Shown piece by piece: positions 43,419-54,895 of a stretch of 64,000 nt of DNA. The stretch comes from Galbitalea soli (GTDB lineage: Bacteria; Actinomycetota; Actinomycetes; Actinomycetales; Microbacteriaceae). The notes beneath the pieces are model-generated. The model made no database searches, was not told where the DNA came from, and was given only the letters and a program-made list of their open reading frames with translations. Within the stretch, counting starts at the first letter, position 1, and every line of letters begins with the position of its first letter. The DNA lies in NCBI RefSeq assembly GCF_010686725.1, contig NZ_JAAGWZ010000001.1, positions 930,001 through 994,000 of the forward strand, written 5' to 3'. Position numbers and translations under genes: made by a program.

Positions 43419-44953
43419 GCCGATACCCGAATTCGTGGATCAAGACCCGTGTAGATGAGGTCCGCTAGTGCGTTGAAGACGACGGCCGCGACCGCCGTGA
43501 TGAGGAACACGCCCATGATGGTGTTCACGTCGACGATGTTGATCGCTCCCTGGAACAGAGCTCCCATGCCGGTCCAGCCGAACACCGACTCCGTGACGAC
43601 CGCGCCACCGATGAGCGCGCCGAAGTCGAGCGCGATGACCGTGGTGACGGGGATCAGCGCGTTGCGGAAAGCGTGCCGCATGATGACCGTGCGCTCGGTG
43701 AGGCCCTTCGCGCGCGCGGTGCGGATGTAGTCCTGGTTCATGACGTCGAGGAGGCTCGCCCGCGAGTAGCGGCTGTAGCCGGCGATCGACGCGAGGATCA
43801 GCGCCATCGTGGGCAGCAGCAGGTGGGTGAAGCTGTCGAGGCCGGTGATCCAGTAGTCGGCCGTCAGGTCGGGAGTTCCCGATCCGATGGTCGCGACCGG
43901 GCGGCCCTGTGCCACCTGGTTGAAGTAGACGTCCCACGACTTGAGGAAGCGGTCGAGCAGCAGGAACAGCGCCATCACGAAGCCCGTGAGGGCGCCGGTG
44001 CGCACGGACTGGCCGCGGTCGACACCTCCCCAGAAGTAGCCGGTGGCTCCGCCGATCGCGGCGATGAGGATCACGATGAGCGCGACCGTGAAGAAGTTGA
44101 TGATCGCGTACTGGTTGAAGAGCGCCTGCAGCGGGAAGTAGAGCACGAGACCGATGCCCACGACCGAGAGGGCCGTGTTACGCGACTTCTTGTTGGCCCA
44201 CCCCGTGGAGAGAACGGTGATCAGGTAGGCGGCGCCGAGCGACAGCACCACGAACGCGACCGGCCCGAGGCTGGGGTTCTTGAGCCAGCCGGTGAGGCTG
44301 ATGTAGGCGAGCACGACTCCCGCGGCGGCCCCGGCGATCACGAAGACGAGGATGCGCCGTCGCAGGTCGCCGCCGATGATGCCCATCCAGACGATCCCCG
44401 AGACGAGCGCCGTGACCACGATGGTCACCGGCCCGATCACCGGGTCGGCCAAGAAGTTGTTGAAGCCGATCGCGGCGAACTGCTTGAGCATCACCGCGAT
44501 CCAGAAGATCGGCAGGGAGAAGAACAGGAACGACACGAAGGTGGCCGTGTAGTCGTAGGTCGTGTACTGGCGCAGGGCGGTCGTGATGCCGATCGTGAGT
44601 CCGACGACGATGGCGACGATCGTGGCACCGGTGACGAGGGTCAACGTCGACCCCATCGCGGTGGACAGCTCGGAGGTCACGGACTGGCCGTTGGGCGAGT
44701 GACCGAGGTCGAGCTTGCCGATGACGCCGGCGAGCAGACCGCCGAGCCAGAGGAAGTATCGAAGGAAGGGCGGGATGTCGAGGTGAAGCAGTTGAACGCG
44801 CTGCTGGATCAGCTGCGCCTTGTTGATCGCGTGCGATGACTCGAGGTCGGCAAGCGGGTTGCCCGAGAGGGCGGAGAGAATGTAAACGAGGTACGAGGCC
44901 ACGAACAACACCGCGATCGACGCGAGGGTCCGGCGGGCCAAAAATGTCAGCAC
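43415..44953 (-). CDS. dppB: ABC importer permease, DppB/OppB family, with inserted membrane domain
   Basis: 512 residues, against about 310-340 for ordinary DppB. The N-terminal part matches DppB (ARRTLASIAVLFVASYLVY, then LDLGHSP), and the C-terminal EAA loop is IRTARAKGLTERTVIMRHAFRNALIP. Between them, at about residues 170-370, lies an insertion with roughly five or six extra hydrophobic segments. The start is GTG 44953 with GGTAGG upstream. It is separated from the binding-protein gene by a strong hairpin. Confidence 0.92.
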   Translation of the reverse strand: MLTFLARRTLASIAVLFVASYLVYILSALSGNPLADLESSHAINKAQLIQQRVQLLHLDIPPFLRYFLWLGGLLAGVIGKLDLGHSPNGQSVTSELSTAMGSTLTLVTGATIVAIVVGLTIGITTALRQYTTYDYTATFVSFLFFSLPIFWIAVMLKQFAAIGFNNFLADPVIGPVTIVVTALVSGIVWMGIIGGDLRRRILVFVIAGAAAGVVLAYISLTGWLKNPSLGPVAFVVLSLGAAYLITVLSTGWANKKSRNTALSVVGIGLVLYFPLQALFNQYAIINFFTVALIVILIAAIGGATGYFWGGVDRGQSVRTGALTGFVMALFLLLDRFLKSWDVYFNQVAQGRPVATIGSGTPDLTADYWITGLDSFTHLLLPTMALILASIAGYSRYSRASLLDVMNQDYIRTARAKGLTERTVIMRHAFRNALIPVTTVIALDFGALIGGAVVTESVFGWTGMGALFQGAINIVDVNTIMGVFLITAVAAVVFNALADLIYTGLDPRIRVSA

Positions 44954-44992
44954 AGAATGCCTACCTTTCTAGGCGGGTTCTTTCCGGCAGAG

Positions 44993-45021
44993 AGCCGGGG
45001 TCGCATCGCGACCCCGGCTCC
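44993..45021 (-). terminator. 13-bp-stem hairpin between binding-protein and permease genes
   Basis: GAGCCGGGGTCGC pairs perfectly with GCGACCCCGGCTC around a 3-nt loop. It sits 25 bp after the binding-protein stop and 40 bp before dppB. It likely causes partial termination or stabilises the upstream mRNA so that more binding protein than permease is made. Confidence 0.8.
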
Positions 45022-45046
45022 CGTTACTTCAGAACCGTCTTGGAGT

Positions 45047-46831
45047 TTACTTCTTCACGGTCCAGTCGAAGAAGTTCCAGAACACGTTCGGCACCAGCGG
45101 TGCGTCGGACACGTTCTCGACGGTGTTGGAGTGTGCCGTCACGTCGGGCAGCTGGAACAGGATCATCGACATCGCGTCGCCCCATGCCTGCTTGTCGACG
45201 TCCTGCAGAAGTGCGATCTGCTTGGCGTTGTCCTGCTCGGTCTCCAGTGCCTTGAAGTCGGCGTCAACCGTCTTGTTCGAGTAGCCGTTGAAGTTGGAGT
45301 TGCCGCCCGTGATGAACTGCGACTCCGCACCGGTACGGGCGAGGCTCGTGTACGACCACGCGAACACCGTCGCGTCGTAGTTGTACTTGCCGCTGCCCAG
45401 ACCGTTGGCACCGAAGAAGTCGGCGGTGGGCTTGCCCACGTCGACCACGTTGAAGCCGGAGGCCTTCGCAGCCGCCTGCAGGAGCTGGAACTCACCCGCA
45501 CGACGCGGGTTGTCGTTCGCGTAGGCGAACTTGACCGTGACCGGGGTCTTCACTCCGGCCTTGGCGAGGAGCGCCTTGGCACCGGCGTTGTCGAGCGTCG
45601 CGTAGTCGGAGGAACCGTTCGCAGCGACCGAGGCGTCGTAGCCGTCCTGACCCGGAATGAAGGTCTGGGAGTTGTCCGGCTTGATGTTGCTCGCCAGCGG
45701 CTTGATGAGGCGCTCGATGATCTGGTCACGCGGGATCGACTTCAGGAAGGCCTGGCGAACCAGCAGCGCCTTGGCGGCGTCGCCGCCGTACGTGGCCGGG
45801 TCGAACGGTCCCTTGTTGTTGAAGGTGAGGTCGATGTGCTCGTAGTCCGAGGTCGGCGTGGTCGTCGTGGTGACGCCCTTGACCGCGCTCAGCGCCTTGA
45901 CGGTGTCGGAGGTCGCCTGGCCGTAGATGATGTTGACCTCACCGTTGGAGAGAGCCTGCACCTGCGCGGTCTGGTCGGCGATGAAGCGAACCGTGATCTT
46001 CGAGACGTGGGTCTTCGGGCCCCAGTTGTACGCCGGGTTGGCCGTCAGGGTCACGTACTGGTTCTTGACCAGCTTCGAGATGACGTACGGGCCGTCGGTG
46101 ACGAGCGCGGCCTTGTTCGACGGCATGCCCTCGAAGTTGAACCCGGTCGCCCACGCGGTGGCGAGCTTGGTCAGGGTCGCGGTGTCGTTGTCCTGGATGG
46201 CCTTGACGACGGCATCCTGTGCGGCCTTGCCCTTCTTCGAGTCGATGCCGGCGAGCTCCCAGGTGGAGGCGGCGGGCATGTTCACGATGGGCTGGAGCTC
46301 CCAGTCGACGTAGGGCTTGTCGTACACGAACGTGATCGACTGGCCGTTGTCGGAGATCTCCGGGGTCTTGGTGATGAGGTCGAAGCCGGTTCCGGCGTAG
46401 ACCGAGGTGAAGTTGACGCCCTTGGGGTCGTTGTACTTCGTAATGCTGGACGCCCAGTTGAGGAGCATGTCCGATGCGTTGACGGGGGTTCCGTCAGACC
46501 ACTTCACACCCTTGTTGATCGTGTACTTGATCGTCAGCGGGTTGTCGCTGACCTTGGTGTACGTGCCGAACTTGGTGTTCTTCACCAGGGCGGGGGTGTT
46601 GTCGTAGTAGTTGAAGCCAGAACTCGTCATGTAGATGATGTTCTGGTTGTACGTCGAGTTACCCGTCGTGGTGTTCGCGTTGAGCGAGCTGAAGGCCGAG
46701 TTCTGGGCGACGGTCACCGAAGTCGATGCTGTGACCTCTGAACCCGATCCACCCGAGGATGAGCAGCCCGACAAGACGAGGGCGCCCGCCGCAACGACTG
46801 CGGCGAGCGCAGTCCAGCGTTTGATTTTCAA
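45047..46831 (-). CDS. ABC importer substrate-binding lipoprotein, family 5 (DppA/OppA-like)
   Basis: 594 residues. A basic start and hydrophobic core lead to lipobox L-S-G-C. The mature protein is rich in Asn/Thr and shows SBP family 5 features (IKYTINKGVKWSDGTPVNASDM and GPYVISKLVKNQYVTL). It captures the substrate, probably oligopeptides, for the DppB/C permease. The TTG start at 46831 is fixed by a perfect AGGAGG 4 nt upstream; a longer open frame to 47014 runs through the promoter and is not used. Confidence 0.93.
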   Translation of the reverse strand: MKIKRWTALAAVVAAGALVLSGCSSSGGSGSEVTASTSVTVAQNSAFSSLNANTTTGNSTYNQNIIYMTSSGFNYYDNTPALVKNTKFGTYTKVSDNPLTIKYTINKGVKWSDGTPVNASDMLLNWASSITKYNDPKGVNFTSVYAGTGFDLITKTPEISDNGQSITFVYDKPYVDWELQPIVNMPAASTWELAGIDSKKGKAAQDAVVKAIQDNDTATLTKLATAWATGFNFEGMPSNKAALVTDGPYVISKLVKNQYVTLTANPAYNWGPKTHVSKITVRFIADQTAQVQALSNGEVNIIYGQATSDTVKALSAVKGVTTTTTPTSDYEHIDLTFNNKGPFDPATYGGDAAKALLVRQAFLKSIPRDQIIERLIKPLASNIKPDNSQTFIPGQDGYDASVAANGSSDYATLDNAGAKALLAKAGVKTPVTVKFAYANDNPRRAGEFQLLQAAAKASGFNVVDVGKPTADFFGANGLGSGKYNYDATVFAWSYTSLARTGAESQFITGGNSNFNGYSNKTVDADFKALETEQDNAKQIALLQDVDKQAWGDAMSMILFQLPDVTAHSNTVENVSDAPLVPNVFWNFFDWTVKK

Positions 46832-46891
46832 TTTTCCTCCTGTGCAAAGTGGAGCTAACGGCAGGACGATTCCTAGCGTTCTGCCGCGCTT

Positions 46892-46920
46892 ATTAGTTGC
46901 CACACTAAAACGGGTGTCAA
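46892..46920 (-). promoter_or_regulatory. Strong housekeeping promoter of the ABC importer operon
   Basis: On the minus strand, TTGACA (46920-46915) and ACTAAT (46897-46892) are separated by 17 bp. This is the best sigma-70-type promoter seen in the window. A leader of about 50 nt ends at AGGAGG. Confidence 0.75.
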
Positions 46921-47075
46921 CCATCGCCAAACTGTAAACAGAAACGTTACACATTGGTAACGCGCACTCACTTTCCTTGCGCGCCACGCAACAGATCCTC
47001 GATGGACCGGGCAAATACGCATGAAAAGTGCGTGTGTGCGGCGTCTATGATTCGAACCTTCATATCGGGTCGGCG

Positions 47076-47081
47076 TATCAT
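47076..47081 (+). promoter_or_regulatory. -10 box of the CPBP-family gene
   Basis: TATCAT, 7 nt before GTG 47089; leaderless pattern. Confidence 0.5.
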
Positions 47082-47088
47082 CGCTGAC

Positions 47089-47898
47089 GTGCCGCCGTCT
47101 CCACCGCCCCTGCCGCGCGAGACGGCAGCCCCGGCGCCGTCGGCCCCGAGCGGCCGCGGGCGAATCCGCGCGGAGATCGCGATCGTGCTCGGCCTCTCGC
47201 TCGGCACTTCCGCGGTCGCGGCGATCGTCCAGCTCATCGACCTGAGCACCCGGAGCGCCCCCCTCGGCCACCAGTCCGCCGCGCTCAACACCTCCGACAG
47301 CACCCGCCCCGTCTTCGACCTGCTCTACCAGCTCATCGACCTGGGCGCCCAGCTCGTGCCCGTGGCCCTCGTCTGCTTCCTGCTCTGGCGCGCGACCGCG
47401 CCGCACCTCGGCGCGCTGGGGATCGACGCACGGCGGCCGGTGCGCGACGCTGCGCTGGGCATCCTGCTCGCCCTCGTGATCGGGATCGGTGGAATCGGGG
47501 TGTACCTCGGCGGGAGGGCGCTCGGCGTCACCGTCGCGGTCTCGGCCAACGGTCTGGGCTCGTACTGGTGGACCGTGCCCGTCCTGCTGCTCTCGGCGCT
47601 GCGCGCGGGGCTGCAGGAGGAGGTGATCGTCGTGGGGTACCTCTTCGCGCGCCTGCGCCGGCTGGGCGTCGGCCCGTGGCCGATCATCGTCGCCACGAGC
47701 CTGTTCCGTGGCACGTACCACCTGTATCAGGGCTGGGGCGCGTTCGTCGGCAACGCGATCATGGGGCTCATCTTCGGCACGCTCTACCAGCGCTACGGAC
47801 GGCTGCTGCCGCTCATCATCGCCCACACGCTCATCGACGCGGCGATCTTCGTCGGCTACTCCTGGGCGGCGGCCACCTTCCCCGCACTGCTCCGCTGA
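47089..47898 (+). CDS. CPBP-family intramembrane protease-like protein
   Basis: 269 residues with a proline-rich cytosolic start and about seven hydrophobic segments. The CPBP/ABI motifs are mostly present: Q-E-E-V-I-V-V-G-Y-L (motif 1), LFRGTYHLYQG (motif 2) and AHTLIDAAIF (motif 3). The Arg of the usual EExxxR is Val here. CPBP proteins include CAAX-type proteases and bacteriocin-immunity relatives. GTG 47089 is chosen from the leaderless -10 box. It is convergent with gcvP across a long hairpin. Confidence 0.85.
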   Translation: MPPSPPPLPRETAAPAPSAPSGRGRIRAEIAIVLGLSLGTSAVAAIVQLIDLSTRSAPLGHQSAALNTSDSTRPVFDLLYQLIDLGAQLVPVALVCFLLWRATAPHLGALGIDARRPVRDAALGILLALVIGIGGIGVYLGGRALGVTVAVSANGLGSYWWTVPVLLLSALRAGLQEEVIVVGYLFARLRRLGVGPWPIIVATSLFRGTYHLYQGWGAFVGNAIMGLIFGTLYQRYGRLLPLIIAHTLIDAAIFVGYSWAAATFPALLR

Positions 47899-47906
47899 CC
47901 GTCGCC

Positions 47907-47954
47907 CGCCGCGCCGGCACCCCGCGAGAGCGAGGGCACCGGCACGGCGCGGCG
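47907..47954. terminator. Bidirectional terminator between CPBP gene and gcvP
   Basis: CGCCGCGCCG (47907-47916) pairs with CGGCGCGGCG (47945-47954). An inner ACCC/GGG-type stem can extend it. It fills the 58-bp gap between convergent genes. Confidence 0.7.
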
Positions 47955-47956
47955 GA

Positions 47957-50850
<2,894 letters not shown>

Positions 50851-50851
<1 letters not shown>

Positions 50852-51222
50852 CACTCGCCGACCAGCGCGCGGTACTCGTCCCACGACAGGAGCGCGGGCA
50901 GCGCGGTGAACTCGACCTTGATGAGCCAGCCCGCGCCGAAGGGATCGCTGTTGACGAGCTCCGGGCTCGCCACGACGGCGTCGTTGGCCTCGAGCACGGT
51001 GCCGTCGATGGGCGCGAAGAGCTCCCCGACCGACTTCGTCGACTCGATCTCGCCGACCACGGTTCCCGCCGCGACCGCGGAGCCGACCGCGGGCAGGTCG
51101 ACGAAGACCACGTCGCCCAGCTTCTCGGCGGCGTAGGCGGTGATGCCGACGGTCGCCGTGGTGCCGTCGACGAGCACCCACTCGTGCTCGGCGGTGTACT
51201 GGAGTTCGGACTGCTCGGCCAT
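50851..51222 (-). CDS. gcvH: Glycine cleavage system H protein
   Basis: 123-residue lipoyl carrier that shuttles the aminomethyl group between GcvP and GcvT. The lipoylated lysine is K63 in E-S-T-K-S-V, and the family start T-A-E-H-E-W-V and end region [10 protein letters not shown] are clear. ATG 51222 overlaps the gcvT stop (TGATG); an in-frame GTG one codon upstream is an alternative. Lipoylation genes are not in this window. Confidence 0.96.
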
Positions 51223-52358
51223 CACTTGGACTCTCTCTTATAGAAGGGAAGGGGAACGACGGTCGCGTCGATACGCGTGCCGCGGACATCGATGAAGAGG
51301 GGGCTGCCGACCGCGGAGTGGGCGGCGTCGACGAAGGCCATCGCGATCGGATGACCGAGCGTCGGCGACAGCGCCCCACTCGTGATCCTCCCCACGGGGT
51401 CGCCGCCCTCGGCCGAGCAGTACACGGAGTAGTCGGCCCGACCCGCGCGCTTGCCCTCGGCGCTGAGCCCGACCAGCACACGGGCATCCGCCGGGGGCCC
51501 GGCCTCGATCGCCGCGCGCCCCACGAAGTCGCCCTCCTTGGCGAGCGCGACGACGCGGCCGAGGCCCGCGCTCACCGGGAAGGTGTGCTGGTCGAGCTCG
51601 TGCCCGTACAGTGGCATGCCCGCCTCCAGCCGAAGCGTGTCGCGGCTGGCGAGCCCGGCCGGGACGAGTCCGGAGCCGGCGCCGGTCTCGGCGAGCGCCT
51701 CCCAGATGGCCGGGGCGATGTCGGGCGCGCAGTAGATCTCGAAGCCGTCTTCGCCGGTGTACCCGGTGCGGGCGATGAGCAGCTCGTGGACATCCTCGTA
51801 GTGCCCGCTCCGGGCGCGGTAGTAGCCGAGCTCGGCGAGCCCGTCGACGCCGATGCCGACCGTCTGGTCGAGGATCTCGAGCGAGCGGGGGCCCTGGATC
51901 GCGATGAGCGCGATGTCGTCGGACTCGTCGAAGACCTCGCAGTCGAACGGCGACGCCCGGTCGAGCAGTTCCCGCGCGACGAGCTCGCGGTTGGCGGCGT
52001 TCGCGACGACGAGGAAGCGGTCCTCCCCCGTGCGATAGACGACGAGGTCGTCGAGGATCCCGCCGGTCCTGGCCAGGAGCAGACTGTATTTGGCCTGCCC
52101 GACCGCGATGGCGGAGAGGCGCCCGGCGAGCGCGTAGTCGAGGGCGTCGCCCGCCTCGGGACCGATCACCAGAATCTCCGCCATGTGCGAGAGGTCGAAG
52201 AGGCCCGCCGCCGTGCGCACGGCGTGGTGCTCGGCGAGGTCGGAGCTGTACCGCACCGGCATCTGCCAGCCCGCGAAGTCGGTGAAGCTGGCGCCCGCCG
52301 CGACGTGGATCGCGTGCAGCGGCGAATATCGCTCGGGGGTTGAACTGCTTTCGGTCAT
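51222..52358 (-). CDS. gcvT: Aminomethyltransferase, T protein
   Basis: 378 residues. It transfers the methylene group from aminomethyl-GcvH to tetrahydrofolate and releases ammonia. Signatures are [11 protein letters not shown], the FDLSHMAEI segment, [14 protein letters not shown] and [20 protein letters not shown] with the catalytic Asp. GGAGAA lies just before ATG 52358. First gene of the operon, directly downstream of the riboswitch. Confidence 0.96.
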   Translation of the reverse strand: MTESSSTPERYSPLHAIHVAAGASFTDFAGWQMPVRYSSDLAEHHAVRTAAGLFDLSHMAEILVIGPEAGDALDYALAGRLSAIAVGQAKYSLLLARTGGILDDLVVYRTGEDRFLVVANAANRELVARELLDRASPFDCEVFDESDDIALIAIQGPRSLEILDQTVGIGVDGLAELGYYRARSGHYEDVHELLIARTGYTGEDGFEIYCAPDIAPAIWEALAETGAGSGLVPAGLASRDTLRLEAGMPLYGHELDQHTFPVSAGLGRVVALAKEGDFVGRAAIEAGPPADARVLVGLSAEGKRAGRADYSVYCSAEGGDPVGRITSGALSPTLGHPIAMAFVDAAHSAVGSPLFIDVRGTRIDATVVPLPFYKRESK

Positions 52359-52389
52359 GGAGTTCTCCGTCAGGCTGGGCTGGACAAGA

Positions 52390-52585
52390 ACTCCCCCTCT
52401 GTCATCGGCCTGAGAGTTTCGCCGACCCGGAGGGTCGACTTTCACCGTCGGCGGCAGCCCGGCTGGTCTGCCGGACGGCTCTTTTCAGAGTGGCCAGTTC
52501 GATGCGGTACATAAACCTGAGAGATTGGCGGGGAGGCTTGCTCCTTCGGTGCATTCCCATTGGGGGGATGCTCTCCCGCATCGCG
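52390..52585 (-). ncRNA. Tandem glycine riboswitch
   Basis: Two aptamer-like units lie in the gcvT leader. Both carry the conserved CTCTCAGG element, on the minus strand at 52523-52516 and 52416-52409, 107 nt apart. The first unit opens with GCGGGAGAGC and contains GCACCGAAGGAGCAAG. The second contains GACGGTGAAAGTCGAC. Glycine-induced expression of gcvTHP is expected. Confidence 0.9.
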
Positions 52586-52706
52586 TGCGCGGCCCGATGT
52601 TCGATTGTGGGATCAGCCTAGCCGGTCTGCCCACTACCCTCTACGCGACAGTGCTCGTGCCCCCGTTCCGCGGGCGCGGAAACGGGGGCACGAGCGGGTC
52701 GCGGGC

Positions 52707-53717
52707 TCAGCCCTCGCGGGTCTTCGGCGAGCTCTCGAGCGTCTTCGCCGGGTCGCGCTCGATGATGTCGCCGAGGGCCTCATCGATGCGCGCGAGGAGC
52801 TCGGCGGGAATCGTGACTCCGGCGGCCTTCACGTTCTCGTGCACCTGCTCGGGGCGCGACGCGCCGATGATCGCGGTGGCCACGTTCTCGTTCTGGAGCA
52901 CCCAGGCGACCGCCAGCTGCGCGAGCGACAGCCCGAGCTCCTCGGCGATCGGCGCCAGCTTCTGCACGCGGCCGAGCACGTCGTCGTTCATGAATCGCTT
53001 GATCATGTTGGCGCCGCCCTTCTCGTCGGTCGCGCGGCTGCCCGCGGGAAGCTCGGCGCCCGGGCGGTACTTGCCGGTGAGCACGCCCTGCGCGATCGGC
53101 GACCAGACCACCTGGGAGATGCCCAGTTCCTTGGACGTCGGCACGACCTCCGCCTCGATGACGCGCCACAGCGCGGAGTACTGGGGCTGGTTGGAGATGA
53201 GCTGGATCTTGTGCTCCTTCGCGAGGGCGTGGCCCGCGCGAAGCTGGTCGGCGGTCCACTCGCTCACGCCGATGTAGAGCGCCTTGCCCTGGCGCACGAT
53301 GTCGGCGAACGCCTGGAACGTCTCCTCCAGCGGGGTCTCGTAGTCGAAGCGGTGCGCCTGATAGAGATCGACGTAGTCGGTCTGCAGCCGTGACAGGGAT
53401 CCGTCGATCGACTCCATGATGTGCTTGCGCGAGAGGCCGAGGTCGTTGTGCCCCTTCGGGCCCGTCGGGCCGAAGACCTTCGTGAAGATCTCGAGCGACT
53501 GGCGGCGCTGGCCCTTGAGCGCCTCACCGAGGACGGTCTCCGCCGCGGTGTTCGCGTAGACATCGGCCGTGTCGAAGGTGGTGATGCCCGCGTCGAGCGC
53601 CGCCGAGACGCACGCCTTCGCGGTGTCGTTCTCCACCTGCGAGCCGTGGGTCAGCCAGTTGCCGTAGGTGATCTCCGAGATCTTGAAGCCTGAGTTGCCG
53701 AGGTATCTGAATTCCAT
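52707..53717 (-). CDS. Aldo/keto reductase, AKR6 (Kv-beta-like) type
   Basis: 336-residue NADPH-dependent (alpha/beta)8-barrel reductase. The catalytic tetrad is visible as Asp and Tyr in TFDTADVYANTAAETVLG, Lys in EIFTKVFG and His in LYQAHRFDY. NADPH contacts include SPIAQGVLTGKY and IIGASRPEQ. The Y-L-G-N-S-G-F-K start and overall pattern match voltage-gated K+ channel beta-subunit homologues; the physiological substrate is unknown. ATG 53717 is preferred because TAGCGT lies 7 nt upstream. Confidence 0.9.
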   Translation of the reverse strand: MEFRYLGNSGFKISEITYGNWLTHGSQVENDTAKACVSAALDAGITTFDTADVYANTAAETVLGEALKGQRRQSLEIFTKVFGPTGPKGHNDLGLSRKHIMESIDGSLSRLQTDYVDLYQAHRFDYETPLEETFQAFADIVRQGKALYIGVSEWTADQLRAGHALAKEHKIQLISNQPQYSALWRVIEAEVVPTSKELGISQVVWSPIAQGVLTGKYRPGAELPAGSRATDEKGGANMIKRFMNDDVLGRVQKLAPIAEELGLSLAQLAVAWVLQNENVATAIIGASRPEQVHENVKAAGVTIPAELLARIDEALGDIIERDPAKTLESSPKTREG

Positions 53718-53724
53718 GGTCCCC

Positions 53725-53730
53725 ACGCTA
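53725..53730 (-). promoter_or_regulatory. -10 box of the aldo/keto reductase gene
   Basis: TAGCGT on the minus strand, 7 nt before ATG 53717; leaderless pattern. Confidence 0.45.
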
Positions 53731-53752
53731 CGCCGTCACGGGGTCGCGGGGG

Positions 53753-54169
53753 TCAGCGGCGGAAGACGCGGGCCGCGAGGGTGCGCAGGCGGCGGCTGAG
53801 GTCATCCGTCACGCTGTTCGAGAACTCCATGATCCCGGCGCCGGGGTGCGCGGTCATGCGGGCGATGACCGTTTCGGCGTGGATGGCCCGCGCTTCGGCG
53901 AGGGTGGCGGGGGCCTGGTGCGTGTCTCCCGCGATCTCGGCGAGGAGGGCGGCGCGCACGCCCGCGGTCACCTCCGCGGAGGCACCGGCGAGTGCGCGGA
54001 CGTTCGGGGTGTCGACTCCCGCGGCGAGCCACTCCCCCGCGCGCGCCGGGAGCTCGCTGCTGACGAGCAGCCCCAGCATGCGGGCGGCCTCCGCGGCGCG
54101 GATCTCGGCGAGGGCGTCGCGACCGGCGTTCACGCGACGCGCTCGATCGCTCGGGTCACTCGTCGTCAT
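53753..54169 (-). CDS. Uncharacterised helical protein coupled to the LON-domain gene
   Basis: 138 residues, Ala/Arg-rich, predicted almost wholly helical, soluble, with no signal or membrane segment. No family is recognised. ATG 54169 overlaps the 3' end of the LON-domain gene by 14 nt, so it is translationally coupled to it and is probably functionally linked. It ends 35 bp before the aldo/keto reductase promoter. Confidence 0.65.
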   Translation of the reverse strand: MTTSDPSDRARRVNAGRDALAEIRAAEAARMLGLLVSSELPARAGEWLAAGVDTPNVRALAGASAEVTAGVRAALLAEIAGDTHQAPATLAEARAIHAETVIARMTAHPGAGIMEFSNSVTDDLSRRLRTLAARVFRR

Positions 54170-54833
54170 CCTCGTCGCCCGCCTGGTACTCCGGGTCGTC
54201 GATCCCCGGATCCTCGTCGTCCTCGTCTCCGAATGCGCCGAGCGTCTCCTCGGCCGCGATCGTGAGTTCGATGATGCCGCTGAGGAGGGCGTCGAGGCTG
54301 GCACTGCGTAGCAGAGCGATCTGATCGAGCTCGCCGAGGGGCGCGATCCCGGCGAGCTGCCAGGAGGATTCGACGGGATCGTCGGAGAGCTCGACGGTCG
54401 CCGCCCAGCGCTGGTCGGCGAATTCGCTCACCCGGGCCAGGGTGCGCCGCACCTGCTGCTCCGCGCGAAGGCGCAGGGGCTCGAGCGACGCGTCCCACTC
54501 CAGCTCGGGGAGCACTCTCACCTCGGCGCGCGGGAAGGGGTCATCGTCGAGCCACTCCACGATCTCGATCCGACGCTCACCCTGCGCCAGCACCGAGACG
54601 AAGCCCTCCGCACCCTCGAGCTCGGTGATCTGGGCGACGGTGCCGTAGCGGAAGCGCTGCTCGCCGCCCCCGACCTCCTGGCCGCGCTCGATCAAGACCA
54701 CGCCGAACTCCGCGGGCTCGTTCTCCAGGATTCGGGCGAGCATCACGAGATAGCGCTCCTCGAAGATGCGGAGCGGGAGGGGCATGCACGGGAACAGCAC
54801 CGAACCCAGCGGGAACATGGGAATCTCGGTCAT
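54156..54833 (-). CDS. LON substrate-binding-domain protein
   Basis: 225 residues. It starts M-T-E-I-P-M-F-P-L-G-S-V-L-F-P and contains LRIFEERYLVML and the Lon N-terminal-domain pattern, without ATPase or protease domains. It ends in an acidic, Asp/Glu-rich tail. Stand-alone LON-N proteins may act as adaptors or substrate selectors; the bacterial role is not established. ATG 54833 has TAGAGT 6 nt upstream. It is coupled to the downstream helical protein. Confidence 0.88.
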   Translation of the reverse strand: MTEIPMFPLGSVLFPCMPLPLRIFEERYLVMLARILENEPAEFGVVLIERGQEVGGGEQRFRYGTVAQITELEGAEGFVSVLAQGERRIEIVEWLDDDPFPRAEVRVLPELEWDASLEPLRLRAEQQVRRTLARVSEFADQRWAATVELSDDPVESSWQLAGIAPLGELDQIALLRSASLDALLSGIIELTIAAEETLGAFGDEDDEDPGIDDPEYQAGDEDDDE

Positions 54834-54839
54834 GTCGAC

Positions 54840-54845
54840 ACTCTA
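54840..54845 (-). promoter_or_regulatory. -10 box of the LON-domain gene
   Basis: TAGAGT on the minus strand, 6 nt before ATG 54833; leaderless pattern. Confidence 0.5.
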
Positions 54846-54895
54846 CGTCGCCCGCCGCTTCGCTCGATCCGGCCGCACGATGACGAGGAACCGAC

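Noticed and set aside
39809-44953. ABC importer as a nickel or opine transporter
   Set aside because: The ATPases and binding protein fit the broad peptide/nickel/opine class, but no metal-binding signature or catabolic neighbour supports anything other than peptides.
44957-46741. Open frame of 594 codons on the plus strand
   Set aside because: It is antisense to the binding-protein gene, which has a lipobox, an AGGAGG site and a strong promoter.
47907-47954. Long GC-rich inverted repeat as a mobile-element end
   Set aside because: It sits exactly between two convergent stops, with no partner repeat or transposase. A terminator is the simpler reading.
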